NCBI GenBank assembly: GCA_035048815.1
Contig: JAUCBN010000036.1
Location: 5,962,001 to 6,026,000, forward strand
Source of the DNA: Abelmoschus esculentus
Taxonomy: Eukaryota; Streptophyta; Magnoliopsida; Malvales; Malvaceae
DNA: 64,000 nucleotides
Reading direction: 5' to 3'
Position 1 is the stretch's first letter; the number at the start of each line of letters is the position of its first letter. Position numbers and translations under genes: made by a program. Of this stretch, positions 10,840 to 23,200 are shown in pieces. The notes under the pieces were generated by a model that worked only from the letters and a program-made list of their open reading frames with translations, searched no databases and was not told where the DNA came from.

Positions 10840-12168
10840 TAGTGGGATGTTAATAATAACTTGAATTAATATATGATACTAAAAATATTAATAACGGTTA
10901 AACAAGATGAAAATGATTTTAATTTTTTATTTTGATCATTCTAGTGTGTCTTTACTACATTTGATATTCTCTGATTTGAATTCAATTCTATAATTTTGAT
11001 TTTAAATGACGATATCGTTTAAAATAAAAATATTATCTTTGACTTTTGCTATCTAACATAAATATCTTGATTTATGGTTTAAAAATATTTATTGTATACT
11101 GATTTTTGACATTTTGATATTATTAACATTATTTTATTTGATTCTGGACAGTCTGAGACTATTGTTATTGTTTTCACTTACTAATCGGGTATTATCGGAT
11201 ACGGTGGGATTTTTTGGATAAGCGTAATAAGAGTAACTGTACAGGGTCTTTAAAAGAGGAATTCAAAATTTTGATAAACTAAATTCATTATATGATACTA
11301 ATCTTAAAATTCTACGTTATAATTATGTCCTAAATCTGTTAATTGATTATAGAATCTTATTAATTATTCATATTCCTATTGTTTCTATAGAACTAGTAAG
11401 GTTCTGGACAAACGCAATAGAAACGATCGCACATGAGCCATAAAAAGGACACTTACTTTTAAGAGTCGCATTATTAGAACTAATGGAAGTTATGAACAAT
11501 TGCTTCTAAGAGACACATTTTAATAAATTGTAGAGAGCCCCTAAAATATTTAATCCGCCCCTGCTAGGATATGGAAGGAAGTTTATACAAGTTTGGTGTT
11601 GGTAATTTTTGTTATAGAGTAATTAATTTAGGATGATTTAGATGGAATAAAATATAATAAAAAGAATGAATTTAAAACAATAACCTTAAAATTAAACCGG
11701 AATAAAGTTGAGATGTTAAGGCATGCGGAAGCAATTTTCTTAAGATAGTTTTTAACCACTCCAGGATATTTGAGTTTTTTAATCGTTTGTCTATCATAAT
11801 ATAACAACAAGATCTTCAATAAAAACACAGACTGCAAAGATCTCAAACTTGTACTCTTATCTTTGTAATCGCCGAAATAAAATACGAGAGATGAAAAAAA
11901 AAATTCCAATTGTTTGAAAACTAAAAATTTTATTCACACTTATACGAAAAAATTAGGTCAAACGTGTAAGAAAAATATTTAAATATTACCAAAAAGGGTT
12001 AAATTGATTTGGACATTCATATGACCCAAGTCATGCAGATACACCCTAAACCTAGGTGTGATTGAATTTGCAATTCTTTAGCTTGTGAGAAACAAATTCA
12101 TTTCGGTCATCAAGTAATAATAATATGGGTAAGTGTATATAAACACTTATCACTTTATTTATCCTATT
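10840..12168. other. AT-rich spacer upstream of the LARD element
   Basis: No gene is visible. It contains one dispersed-repeat copy (11215-11566). The short ORFs here have no recognisable domain and biased AT-rich composition. Confidence 0.6.
11215..11566 (+). repeat. Dispersed repeat, inverted partner at 27405-27820
   Basis: The segment beginning CGTAATAAGAGTAACTGTAC matches the complement of the 27.4-27.8 kb segment along its length. Shared blocks include 'AATTCAAAATTTTGATAAA', 'CAATTGATTATAGAAT', 'AGAACTAGTAAGGTTCTGGAC' and the block from ACAATTGCTTCTAAG to ATTTTAATAAATTGTA. It ends with CCGCCCCTG, which resembles a hAT-type terminus. No target duplication was found. Confidence 0.65.
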
Positions 12169-13299
12169 TGTAATAACCCATATCCAACATTAAACCCAGA
12201 ACCCAAATGTATTACAAGCCCATTGCACTAAAACCCAACAATAAGCCCATTTCCTAAATTAAACCCAACCTAACAGAAACCCTAAATGAAACTTGAACAA
12301 AACCCTAGACCTCTGCTTGCAGCCGCCTCATGTATCCTCTCCCGCGCGTGGCCGCCACGCGCGCGCGTGGTGGTCACGCGCCCTTTGGTTGGTTCTCTTG
12401 GTCGGCCACCGCCTTGACCACGTGAAGAAGTGCGGTCACCGCCCTTGTCCGTTTCACCTGCAAAAAAGAGAAATACATGATTAATCCTAAGTTTAGATCT
12501 AAAATAGGATGAAATTCCTATTATTTTCACTATATTATATGTTATAAATATGGGTATAAATACCCATTTCAGTCGATGTAACAACCGGTTAGAACCGGCC
12601 GGAAAAATCAATCCAAAAAAACGTTTCGAGCAAAATATTGAGCCTAATATCCATTCGAATACTCAAACACTCGAAAAAAAGAAGAGAGGAAAAGTAGAGC
12701 AATCGGAACCATATCAAGAAAAAAAATAAAGTAAAAAAGGAATTTTGTTCGAAGAACTTATCTGTAGATCTACGTGTGTGTGAGCGTTTTTTCAAAAATC
12801 CGACTCCATATTTGGATTTACCACGACGAGGGCGCGACGGCCGGTGACTCCCACGGCGGTCGGACGTCCAAAGCCCAGAGAGCCTTCAATGGCTCTGTAA
12901 CTATTGTTACATGAGAAAGAAGACAAAGTGAAGTTTAAGCTAAAAGGAGGAGTCATTATATGAAGCCCATATGACGTTGTTTAGGCCCTTCACAACCCGG
13001 CTCTGAACCTGTAACCAGACCCGACCCGTGCTTAACCCGAGACAATGGGGAAATCACGCCACAAGTCCCTGCGTTCCTGGCCCATTCACAGTTCGGCAAC
13101 CCAGTTTGCTCAACATTCAATTTCAGTCACTTTTTTCTCTTAATTAAGCTTTTTTCTTTTATTTTCTTTCAACTTCATCCTTAATATTATTATTTTAATC
13201 TTCTAATGTTTTTTATTTTACAGATTTGGTCCCTACTCCCTTTTTTATTATTATTATTATTATTTTTAATTATATTACATGTTCTATTCTTATTATATA

Positions 13300-13357
<58 letters not shown>

Positions 13358-13888
13358 CGTTTTATTATTTTATTATTATGCTACCTATTATTATTTTTAT
13401 TAATACGTTACTTAGTTTGTATTATTATTATTATTATTATTACTACTACTACTACTACGTTACTTTTGTTATTATCATTATAATCATTGTTACATTTATT
13501 ATTATTATGACATTTTTCACTATTATTATTACTATTATATATTTTTATGTCTTATTATTATTATCATTATTTTATTAATATTACTATTATTATTTGGCAT
13601 TATTATCATCATTACGTTATTTAACTCTGTTCTTTTTTACTTAACCTCTTTTATTTTGCAGATCAAATTACGGGATCACGAAATTAACATTAAATCTCTA
13701 TTTTCGATCATATGAAATATTTTATAACCGACAAGTGCCGATTTCGGGCGTTGTAGGGGTGCTCACCCTTCCCTACGCGTAACAGACTCCTGGACTCAAT
13801 TCTGGTTCCGCAGACCTTAATTTTTGGTGTTCCAATCGCACCGGGAAAAGATTGGTGGCGACTCCCCGGACCAAAAACGGTGATTACA
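12169..13888 (+). repeat. 5' LTR of the LARD (1720 bp)
   Basis: It starts TGTAATAACCCATATCC and ends GGTGATTACA. Two TATAAATA boxes at 12543-12550 and 12555-12562 mark a likely promoter. A GC-rich block with CpG-rich CGCGCGCG lies at about 12345-12440. A (TTA)n microsatellite cluster spans about 13243-13575. Compared with the 3' LTR it lacks about 45 bp near 12830. Confidence 0.95.
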
Positions 13889-13890
13889 GC

Positions 13891-13909
13891 TGGCGACTCC
13901 GCTGGGGAC
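13891..13909 (+). other. Primer binding site complementary to tRNA-Arg
   Basis: TGGCGACTCCGCTGGGGAC begins 2 bp after the LTR. The first 18 bases are complementary to the CCA-extended 3' end of plant tRNA-Arg(ACG), as I recall that tRNA. Arg-tRNA priming is described for Ogre elements. Confidence 0.8.
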
Positions 13910-14479
13910 TTTTCGAGAGTCGAGCCTAAAATCGGTTACATTTTATTTAATGATCGAAAATTTAAATTCGATTTATTTTGATTTTGTGATCCTTTATTTT
14001 ATTTATTTTAAAATATTCACTAATATTTTTTAAATGTTTTTTTTCAGGTCTCCTCATTTCATGAGCTCTCAACCCGGGCTCTGTCCCTGTAAGTGGGAGC
14101 ATGAAACCACTCCTTCGTGAGGTTATGCCTCCGTGTAGGATGGGGAATTGCTTTCGGGATATTTTTTCCTCTGTCTTCGTGAGATTTATGTCTCTGCATA
14201 GACTTAGAGAAACGTATCCCCCTGAATCATGTTTATTATCCTTAGTAGGGTAATAAGTATTGTTCGGGTACCTTCTAGAATCGAACCTTATATAGTGAGA
14301 CCTAGAAGCCCACCCTTTAGAGCCATCAAGCCGAACCTTTGCCCGTTTAGCGATAACCCTTTTAGGCTCAAGTGCCTTTATCTGTTTTATGTACAGTTTT
14401 CTAATCTATTTTAATTTATTCAATTATTTTAATCTAAACTAACTCTTTTTCTTTCCTTTTGATTGCATCATGACATATC

Positions 14480-15560
14480 ATAATCATGCATTTTGCATTA
14501 ATTGTAACACACCATGAACATGTTTTAAATTTTTGCATTTTACGAGCATGAAGTGTTGATTCAAGATTGGTTTTGATATTAAATATATCGGGAGAAAATC
14601 TAGCATCCTAGATATCAATACAACATTCAAAGTTGTGAACAAATCCCGTAAGTTAAAAAAATAGACACAAGAACTATTTTTGAATCAGTATCTTCACATT
14701 TAGGACATGCATCTTGCATTTACATGCATACATTTCATATTTTGAAGTCGATCCTAGGGACGTCCTGTACCAACAATAGAAGCAAAGATTGATCGGTCTA
14801 ATTCTACAGTGGACACATGTAAAACCTTCGTTCAGGGGTATTTTTGACATTTACGTCTACATCATGCTTAATAAGATTCCACGATTAGGGGCATTTTTCG
14901 ACGAATTTCAGAAGGTAAGAATTTGTTGCCGAGCCAGACTTTTATGTCCCAAAGAGACTGCACCAACATACGAACCTGACCGAGGGGTAACATAACATAT
15001 CCACGAGGATAGTAAGAGCTCTATGAGAAAGACATGCATTTAAGGTTGAATTCAGATCTACCAGAAGTAGTCTCAGATGAAGACGTTGAGGTATACTTCC
15101 TGAAATATGGACTTAAATATGATCGAATCCAAAGGAAGATTTGGGCATCACTAGACCGAGAATTGCTCAGGCCAGCATAGTTTGGGGCATCCCTTTTGAG
15201 ACAAAAAAAAATCATGTCACATACATGCATCTAAAATATCATGCCTTTAGATTAGGCTCACATCATGCATCCATCCAAGAAAGAGATTCCAATAAAGATG
15301 GTCAAATCAAAGAAGTTCGGGCATCGTTGCACATGAAAGATCTAGAACCCATTATGACCAGTAGAGTTAGGGGCATCCTTTAAAAAGAAAAATTATGCAT
15401 TCAAGCATTTTGCATTTACAAACCATGCATTTAGATTAAACATGCATCAAGCATAAATTAGGACATCCTTTGAAAACAAAAAAATCATTTTGCATTTAGA
15501 CATCATGCATTCAGACCTAGCATACATTAAGCATTTATGATGCACATATTTTGCTTGTAT
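14480..15560. repeat. Degenerate repeats in the LARD interior (GGGGCATCCTTT / CATGCATTT)
   Basis: Variants of 'TAGGGGCATCCTTT' followed by an A-rich run and 'TTTTGCATTTACA...CATGCATTTAGA' recur at about 14885, 15180, 15370 and 15460. This looks like an old, diverged tandem array with no coding frame. Confidence 0.5.
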
Positions 15561-15884
15561 ATATGAACAGGTCTAGAGAAGAGACCGAACAACCTCAATC
15601 ATGGGGACAACAACATGATGACCAACCTTTAGCCCTGAGAAGGCTAAAATAACACAGATTTTTCAGGTAATAACTCCAGAATTTTGAACTGTAACTAACA
15701 AAGGTTTTATTTTGCTTTCAGGTCCTAACTACCCATCATGGGTCACCATAAACAACTTTTTCCCAATGTCGCCTCCATCAATGGTGGTAGGTCAATTTTT
15801 GTCAGAACTTTGCCCTTTCGGTGGCTATGTTGAGGGTTAGATCTTCATGCATATCTTGTTTGTAAAATTTGTACAGACGGTACA

Positions 15885-16060
15885 TATGAGTTAAAATTAT
15901 TTTGAAAGAAAAAATGAAAAATGAAAGAATGAACAATGCAGGAAAAAATGAAAAAATGAAAAATGAAAAATAAAAAAATGAAAGAATGAAAGAATGAACA
16001 ATGCAAGAAAAAATGGAAAAATGAAAAGAAAAATTGAAAAGACATGCATGAACAAGATAT
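15885..16060. repeat. A-rich GAAAAATGAAAGAATGAA low-complexity tract
   Basis: Short units of the form AAATGAAAGAATGAAC and AAAAAATGAAAAATG repeat for about 170 bp. This is a simple-sequence tract inside the LARD. The open frame on the minus strand (Phe/Ser/His-rich) is a by-product. Confidence 0.8.
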
Positions 16061-16069
16061 TGGACAATT

Positions 16070-16430
16070 CAAATGTCCTTCAAAATCCATTTTCGCGAAT
16101 GGTCGAAGGAAATCCATTCCTTTGAAAAAATCTAATTTTGTGATTGGTGCAAACTGATTGTACCCAGGGTAATGGTACAACTAGTCCGGAGCAAACGGCT
16201 ACCGGTAAAGGCATATCAAATCCGTTAATCCCTGTGCATTTGGGAAAAATGCATTGATAAGGACCATTCAAATGTCCAGTGAAATCCATTTTTACGAATG
16301 GTCAAGGAAATTAAATCCTTGAAACCAAATAATTGTACCCAGAGTAATGGTACAGCTAGCCCGGAGCAAACGGCTACCGGTAAAGGCATATCAAATCCGT
16401 TGATCCCTGTGCATTTGGGAAAAATGCAAA
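16070..16430. repeat. Tandem duplication of about 190 bp in the LARD
   Basis: The unit from AAATGTCC..AAATCCATTTT through 'GTACCCAGGGTAATGGTACA', 'GGAGCAAACGGCTACCGGTA' and 'CCCTGTGCATTTGGGAAAAA' occurs twice (about 16072-16255 and 16268-16430). Confidence 0.8.
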
Positions 16431-16439
16431 GAATATATA

Positions 16440-17950
16440 TGACATCAATTGAATCAGATATTTAGATCTTCCAAGCTTGATCTTACCCCTCCGTTGATGG
16501 AGCGGATAAATCCAACTCAGTCCTGCTTCTCCGTTGATGGTGTAGTAAGATCCAAACACAGACTTGATCTCGTCCTCGTTGATGGTGTGGCCAGATCCCA
16601 TTCAATCATGCTTCTCCGTTGATGGTGCAGTATGATCCAGACTTGATCTTACCCCTCTGTTGATGGAGCGGATAGATCCAACTCAGTCCTGCTTCTCCGT
16701 TGATGGTGCAGTAGGATCTAAACACAGACTTGATCTCGTCCCCGTTGATGGTGTGGCCAGATCCCATTCAATCATGCTTCTCCGTTGATGGTGCAGTATG
16801 ATCCAGACTTGATCTTACCCCTCCGTTGATGGAGCGGATAGATCCCAACTCGTTCCTGTTTCTCCGTTGATGGCGTAAGAGGATTCGAACTACAGACTTG
16901 ATCTCGTCCCCGTTGATGGTGTGGCCAGATCCCATTCAATCATGCTTCTCCGTTGATGGTGCAGTATGATCCAGACTTGATCTTACCCCTCCGTTGATGG
17001 AGTGGATAGATCCCAACCCGGTCTTGTTTCTCCGTTGATGGCGTAATAGGATTTGAATTACAGACTTGATCTCGTCCCTATTGATGGTGTGGCCAGATCC
17101 CATTCAATCATGCTTCTCCGTTGATGGCGCAGTATGATCCAGACTTGATCTTACCCCTCCGTTGATAGAGTGGATAGATCCAACTCGGTCCTGTTTTTCC
17201 GTTGATGGCGTAAGAGGATTCGAATTACAGACTTGATCTCGTCCCCGTTGATGGTGTGGCCAGATCCCATGCTTCTCCGTTGATGGAGCAGTATGATCCA
17301 GACTTGATCTTACCCTTCTGTTGATGGAGTGGATAGATCCCAACCCGGTCTTGTTTCTCCGTTGATGGCGTAATAGGATTCGAATTACAGACTTGATCTC
17401 GTCCCCGTTGATGGTGTGGCCAGATCCCATTCAATCATACTTCTCTGTTGATGGCGCAGTATGATACAGACTTGATCTTACCCCTCCGTTGATGGAGTGG
17501 ATAGATCCGACTCAGTCCTGCTTCTCCGTTGATGGCGCAGTAGGATCCAAATTGCAGACTTGATCTCATCCCTGTTGATGGTGTGGCCAGATCCTATTCA
17601 ATCATGCTTCTTCGTTGATGGTGCAGTATGATACAAACTTAATCTTACCCCTCCGTTGATGGAGTGGATAGATCCAACCTGATCCTGTTTCTCCGTTGAT
17701 GGCGTAATAGGGTCTAAATTGCTAAAATTTGATCTTGTCCTCGTTGATGGTGTGACCAGATTTGAATCACTGAAGTTCAATCCTGCTTCTCCGTTGCTGG
17801 CGGAGTAGGGTCCAAGTTACTGAAATGTTATCTTACCTCTCCGTTGATGGTGCAGATAAGATACAACATTTTACTTCAAGTCTTGCCTCCTCGATCTAAC
17901 AAGTTCTCATTCTGCCAGTCTCGTTTTACCGTTGATGGTATAATTAGACC
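16440..17950. repeat. Tandem array of about 167-bp units built on CCGTTGATGG
   Basis: About eight to nine copies of a 165-170 bp unit are present. Each unit contains four sub-units with a CCGTTGATGG core (forms: ..GAGCGGATAGATCC, ..GTGCAGTAGGATCC, ..GTGTGGCCAGATCC, ..GTGCAGTATGATCC). The 'GTGTGGCCAGATCC' sub-unit recurs near 16586, 16751, 16919, 17086, 17252, 17412, 17579 and 17745. Units are most alike in the middle and decay toward 17950. Open frames across it (His/Gln/Arg repeats) result from the periodicity. Confidence 0.9.
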
Positions 17951-17977
17951 AAATTTTGTATTTGCGGATATTACATT

Positions 17978-18032
17978 TACAAGAAAAAGAAAAAAGAAAA
18001 AGAAGAAGAAGAAGAAGAAGAAGAAGAATATA
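17978..18032 (+). repeat. (GAA)n microsatellite
   Basis: A run of AAG/GAA triplets lies inside the LARD near its 3' end. It would encode poly-Lys in one frame. The 150-residue frame around it has no recognisable domain, so I do not call a gene. Confidence 0.8.
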
Positions 18033-18471
18033 TGTCAGATCATGCTTCTTCATCGGATGCAGCTGAATCCAGCCTGGCAGCTCTTGGCTATGTTACAGCT
18101 AGATCAAGTTTTTTTCGAAGATGACAACATCAGGAATATCGTAGCAAGTCAAGCTTATTTTGTCTCCTTCAACGGTTCAGCCGCAACTTTTGGATCTCCT
18201 CATTATGAATATTTTGTAAACAAGAGCGGTGGAGTAGATCAAGCAAGTTCCAGTAGAAAGAAGCGGTGGCCAGAAAAACCCCAACCTTACCATTAGAACC
18301 ACAACTTTATTAAAAGAACCTCAACCTTACAAGAGGAACCTCCACCTTACCAAAAGAACCTCCACCTTACCAAAAAGAATTCTTACCATTCCAAAGATGA
18401 GCCCTGAAGCTGAACCAGATGAAATGGGTTATTATTTATCTTTTCCCTATTATCGTTACACAACAATGAGC

Positions 18472-18484
18472 AAAGAGGGGCAGC
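18472..18484 (+). other. Polypurine tract of the LARD
   Basis: AAAGAGGGGCAGC lies immediately before the TGTAAT start of the 3' LTR, the expected site for plus-strand priming. Confidence 0.85.
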
Positions 18485-19663
18485 TGTAATAACCCATATC
18501 CAACATTAAACCCAGAACCCAAATGTATTACAAGCCCATTGCACTAAAACCCAACAATAAGCCCATTTCCTGAATTAAACCCAACCTAACAGAAACCCTA
18601 AATGAAACTTGAACAAAACCCTAGACCCCTGCTTGCAGCCGCCTCATATTTCCACTCCCGCGCGTGGCCGTCACGCGCGCGCGTGATGGTCACGCGCCCT
18701 TTGGTTGGTTATCTTGGCCGGCCACCGCCTTGACCACGTGAAGAAGTGCGGCCACCGCCCTTGTCCGTTTCACCTGCAAAAAAGAGAAATACATGATTAA
18801 TCCTAAGTTTAGATCTAAAATAGGATGAAATTCCTATTATTTTTACTATATTATATGTTATAAATATGGGTATAAATACCCATTCCAGTTGATGTAACAA
18901 CCGGTTAGAACCGGCTGGAAAAATCAATCCAAAAAAACGTTTCGAGCAAAATATTGAGCCTAATATCCATTCGAATACTCAAACACTCGAAAAAAAGAAG
19001 AGAGAAAAAGTAGAGCAATCGGAACCATATCAAGCAAAAAAAAAAGTAAAAAAGGAATTTTGTTCGAAGAACTTATCTGTAGATCTACGTGTGTGAGAGC
19101 GTTTTTTCAAAAATTCGACTCCATATTTGGATTCACCACGACGAGACGCTTCGGAAAGCATATTCTTTTTTCGATTTCGGCCGTCGTGCCGGCGGCCGGC
19201 GCGGCGACCGGTGACTCCCACGGCGGTCGGACGTCCAAAGCCCAGAGAGCCTTCAATGGCTCTGTAACTATTGTTACATGAGAAAGAAGACAAAGTGAAG
19301 CTTAAGCTAAAAGGAGGAGTCTTTATATGAAGCCCATACGACGTCGTTTAGGCCCTTCAGAACCCGGCTCCGAACCTGTAACCCGACCCGACCCGTGCTT
19401 AACCCGAGACAATGGGGAAATCACGCCACAAGTCCCTGCGTTCCTGGCCCATTCACAGTTCGGCAACCCAGTTTGCTCAACATTCAATTTCAGTCACTTT
19501 TTTCTCTTAATTAAGCTTTTTTCTTTTATTTTATTTCAATTTCATCCTTAATATTATTATTTTAATCTTCTAATGTTTTTTATTTTACAGATTTGGTCCC
19601 TACTCCCTTTTTTATTATTATTATTATTTTTAATTATATTACATGTTCTATTCTTATTATATA

Positions 19664-19701
<38 letters not shown>

Positions 19702-19762
19702 GTTTTATTATTTTATTATTATGCTACTTATTATTATTTTTATTAATACGTTACTTAGTTTA

Positions 19763-19819
<57 letters not shown>

Positions 19820-20253
19820 TACGTTACTTTTGTTATTATCATTATAATCATTGTTACATTTATTATTATTATGACATTTTTCACTATTATTATTACTATT
19901 ATATATTTTTATATGTCTTATTATTATTATTATTATTTTATTAATATTACTATTATTATTTGGCATTATTATCATCATTACGTTATTTAACTCTGTTCTT
20001 TTTACTTAACCTCTTTTATTTTGCAGATCAAATTACGGGATCACGAAATTAACATTGAATCTCTATTTTCGATCATATGAAATATTTTATAACCGATAGG
20101 TGCCGATTTCGGGCGTTGTAGGTGTGCTCACCCTTCCCTACGCGTAACAGACTCCCGGACTCAACTCTGGTTCCGCAGACCTTAATTTTTGGTGTTCCAA
20201 TCGCACCGGGAAAAGATTGGTGGCGACTTCCCTGACCAAAAACGGTGATTACA
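18485..20253 (+). repeat. 3' LTR of the LARD (1769 bp)
   Basis: It has the same termini as the 5' LTR. It carries about 45 bp around 19148-19200, GC-rich with GCCGGCGGCCGGCGCG, that the 5' LTR lacks. It also has different (TTA)n lengths (about 19612-19700 and 19765-19817). It is followed by the CTATT target duplication. Confidence 0.95.
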
Positions 20254-23200
20254 CTATTCATGTGGGATAATGGGTTTTAATCCTTACTCTATTCATAACT
20301 TTTTTACTTTGAGTATCAATTTTTCATTCATCATTCAACATTTTTGAGCATATGAGATACATTTATAAAGATCTCATAAAGTATAATAAGAGTCAATAAA
20401 TTTTTTATTCGAATCTTTATCTTTATTATTCTAAAATATGGCTCAAAGTTATATATTTCTCATTGTTTTTTTTTTTTCAATAATTTTTTATGAACTCAAA
20501 GTATCTCTTTAGATAAGCTTCGACACTTTAACTCGGTTAATTCTTTATAAACCTAAAGCAACCTCTTAAGATGACTTTAGTACACATCTGACCTATGATA
20601 ACTTCTTATTACAATTCTAATAAACTACATATCGAAGTGAAGGATAGTTAAGACTCTTAATTAATCTATTTCTTTTTATTTTCTGAATTATATCTTATTA
20701 AATTAAATCAATATGGCCTTAAATTATATGTATTCTGCTCTTCATACCTATGGAAATACCCCCATTCCATGACTCAACCTTTAATATTTATCTCACCTTC
20801 TGAATCTATCGGACTATAAATTATTATACCCTCATTCTAAATTTTCTATACCAAATAAAATCGATACCACGATCACTACAATAGTTTTATACTTATCTTG
20901 TACCGTATGTTGCATCTATCATCCTTTGGTAATTTTGTATTATTGAATTTTTTTAACTTATGTTATTTTTATCATCGCAGGTTAATAAAATATGATCATA
21001 GTTAAACAATCGACATCAGTTATGAGAGTTTTCTCGATATTGTTCGTAGAGTATAGTACTGATTTAGTCGGAGATATGTAGGGATGATAATGGATCTTGG
21101 TTGAATTCTAAAATTTAATAGGGTCTGAATCTGAAAATTTTAGATCTGATGAATCTAGGTTGAGTATGAATCTTTTAATTAAAGTATGAATTTAAGTCTG
21201 AATCTGAGACTAAGATATAAATCTAGATTCAGACTCGTTTACCTATTTATTAAAAAATTATCTTTACTTTTAAAAATATATATAAATATATAATAATGGT
21301 TTTATATTTCATATTATTTATAATATAATTTTTTTTATTTATGACAAAGAGACTTTTTAAAGAAATACATGTTTGTTTTAATATTAACGAAGATTGTGAT
21401 GATGATGCAATAATGATGAATATCATTGATATGGTATATAAGAAAATTATTATGTTGTATAATCTTAATCTTAATATTTAAATTTCACAAATATTATTTA
21501 ATAAAATAATTTTTTTCTTTTGGGTTGGTTGTTTATTGTTTGCTTTAAGATGTTTATGATTTAAATGGTGATAAAACTAACACTCTAAGAGGTAGAAATA
21601 TGATACTTGACTTGCGATAGTGGAATATTTTATGATCTACATTTTTAATGTTTGTGTTATTCAAAAAATATTTGTATAATTGTTGATATTTTTTGAGATT
21701 TTAGTTTCTCGTTTTTTATTCTGATACTAATTAATTGAAATTAAGTTTTCCTCCATTGAAGTTGTAACGTGAAATTAATCAATGACAATTTTATTACGTT
21801 AAAAAATATAATTATATTTTAATAGATTCGTTTTGAACCCGTTTTAGACCCGAATCTGTGAGATCCATTAAATCTGAATCTGAGTCTTAATTTTCTAAAC
21901 CTATAAATATGGGTCGGATCAAGATCTATAATATAAAACTAATCTGAATTCAGATCTGACCCGTTGCCATCTCTAGAAACATGTATGTTGTATCATATTT
22001 TATATGAGAGCATATATTTTTTTTCTGAATTACTGATTATATATATATATATATTAATGATCTTTTAAGTAGTGTTTTTAATTGAATTCGTTTTACAGAT
22101 TTATATGTAAAAATTACTTGATTTTTTTACTGTGGCTTGCATCTGCGAATCTAAATGTGGCTCCTCATATTGGATCAGGCCACTTATATTAATCTTAGGT
22201 GTTACATAATTTACGTATAAAATAATATATTGTATTAAATTCATCTCTACTAAATGCACTTATAAAATTAAGTTTCATGATTAAAACATAGTAAATAATA
22301 CAACATATCAATTACAACCCAACCAAAGGAGGTGTTAATTTTATAAATTTCACAGAAATTTTAATCGGATAATGTAGCTGAGAATTTTATTTTATAAAAT
22401 AAAATGGGTGATTTTCTATTTTACTAACTAGATAAATTTTTACAATACAAATGAAAATCGTAAAAAAGATCCCAAATCATGAAAAAGAAATCGAGAAAAC
22501 AAAAATCATAAAAAAATATATATATTTTTTCTTCTTTATTTTTTATACACACCACACAACGTTTTGGTGAAATAAGGGGTAAAGGGTTTGGGGGAACTAC
22601 CTCCACAGCGATCGGTTAGTTTAGCCACCACTATATTTGGGGTTCGGAGAATGGGATTCCATTCTCTGTGACATTATATTTTTTGTGACATTGCATTCAT
22701 CAGTATTTTCGTTTAATTACCATGAAAAGTTGACTATTGTGATTGTGAATTGAGTGACATTGTGATGTTTGACTGCACTTTAGAGACACACTAGAGACAC
22801 ACTGGGCTTTGTAGCTCATTTCTTTAATCTATTTTTCAGATATCTAGCATAAGAGTTGGTACTTGGAAATCTTTATCGAACAACATTTTATTTTTCAGTA
22901 CGATTATTTACAAACATTTTTATTTCAGTTATTTTGGAATTATTAGAGATCTAAGATGTTTTTAAAATTCATGCATAAAATCATTTTATCCAATTTTTCT
23001 ATTTTTAATCAGAATAATTACTTTAAAATTATTTACTTAATGTTTGGTTTATAAATTTTTATTTTGAATTACTTTAAGCGTTTACGTGATGTTAAAATTT
23101 TAAAATATTGATTTTAACCTACCGTACACCTGAAATAAAAGAAAGAAAAAGTACAAGAAAATAATCAAAGTCATTATTGTTAATGTTTAGAAACAATACC

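Larger units (their letters stand above)
12169..20253 (+). mobile_element. Complete non-autonomous LTR retrotransposon (LARD), Tat/Ogre-like
   Basis: Two long direct repeats (12169-13888 and 18485-20253), each TGTAATAACCC...TTACA, bound the element. It is flanked by a perfect 5-bp target duplication CTATT (12164-12168 and 20254-20258). A primer site complementary to tRNA-Arg follows the left LTR and a purine tract precedes the right LTR. The 4.6 kb interior has no gag, protease, RT or integrase. It is made of tandem repeats and A-rich stretches. That is the definition of a large retrotransposon derivative, which must use enzymes from another element. The tRNA-Arg primer suggests the Tat/Ogre branch of Ty3/gypsy. 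The two LTRs differ by about ten substitutions in their first 300 bp plus indels, so insertion looks fairly recent. Confidence 0.95.

Noticed and set aside
13206..13578. Poly-Leu/Ile/Tyr frames (and the matching ones at 19593-19990)
   Set aside because: These are translations of the (TTA)n microsatellite in the LTRs.
16374..17780. Minus-strand frames with HHQRRG repeats in the LARD
   Set aside because: They result from the CCGTTGATGG tandem DNA repeats. No start context, no conserved domain.
17844..18296. 150-codon plus-strand frame with a poly-Lys run as a retrotransposon protein
   Set aside because: It spans the end of the tandem array and a (GAA)n microsatellite and shows no Gag or other domain.
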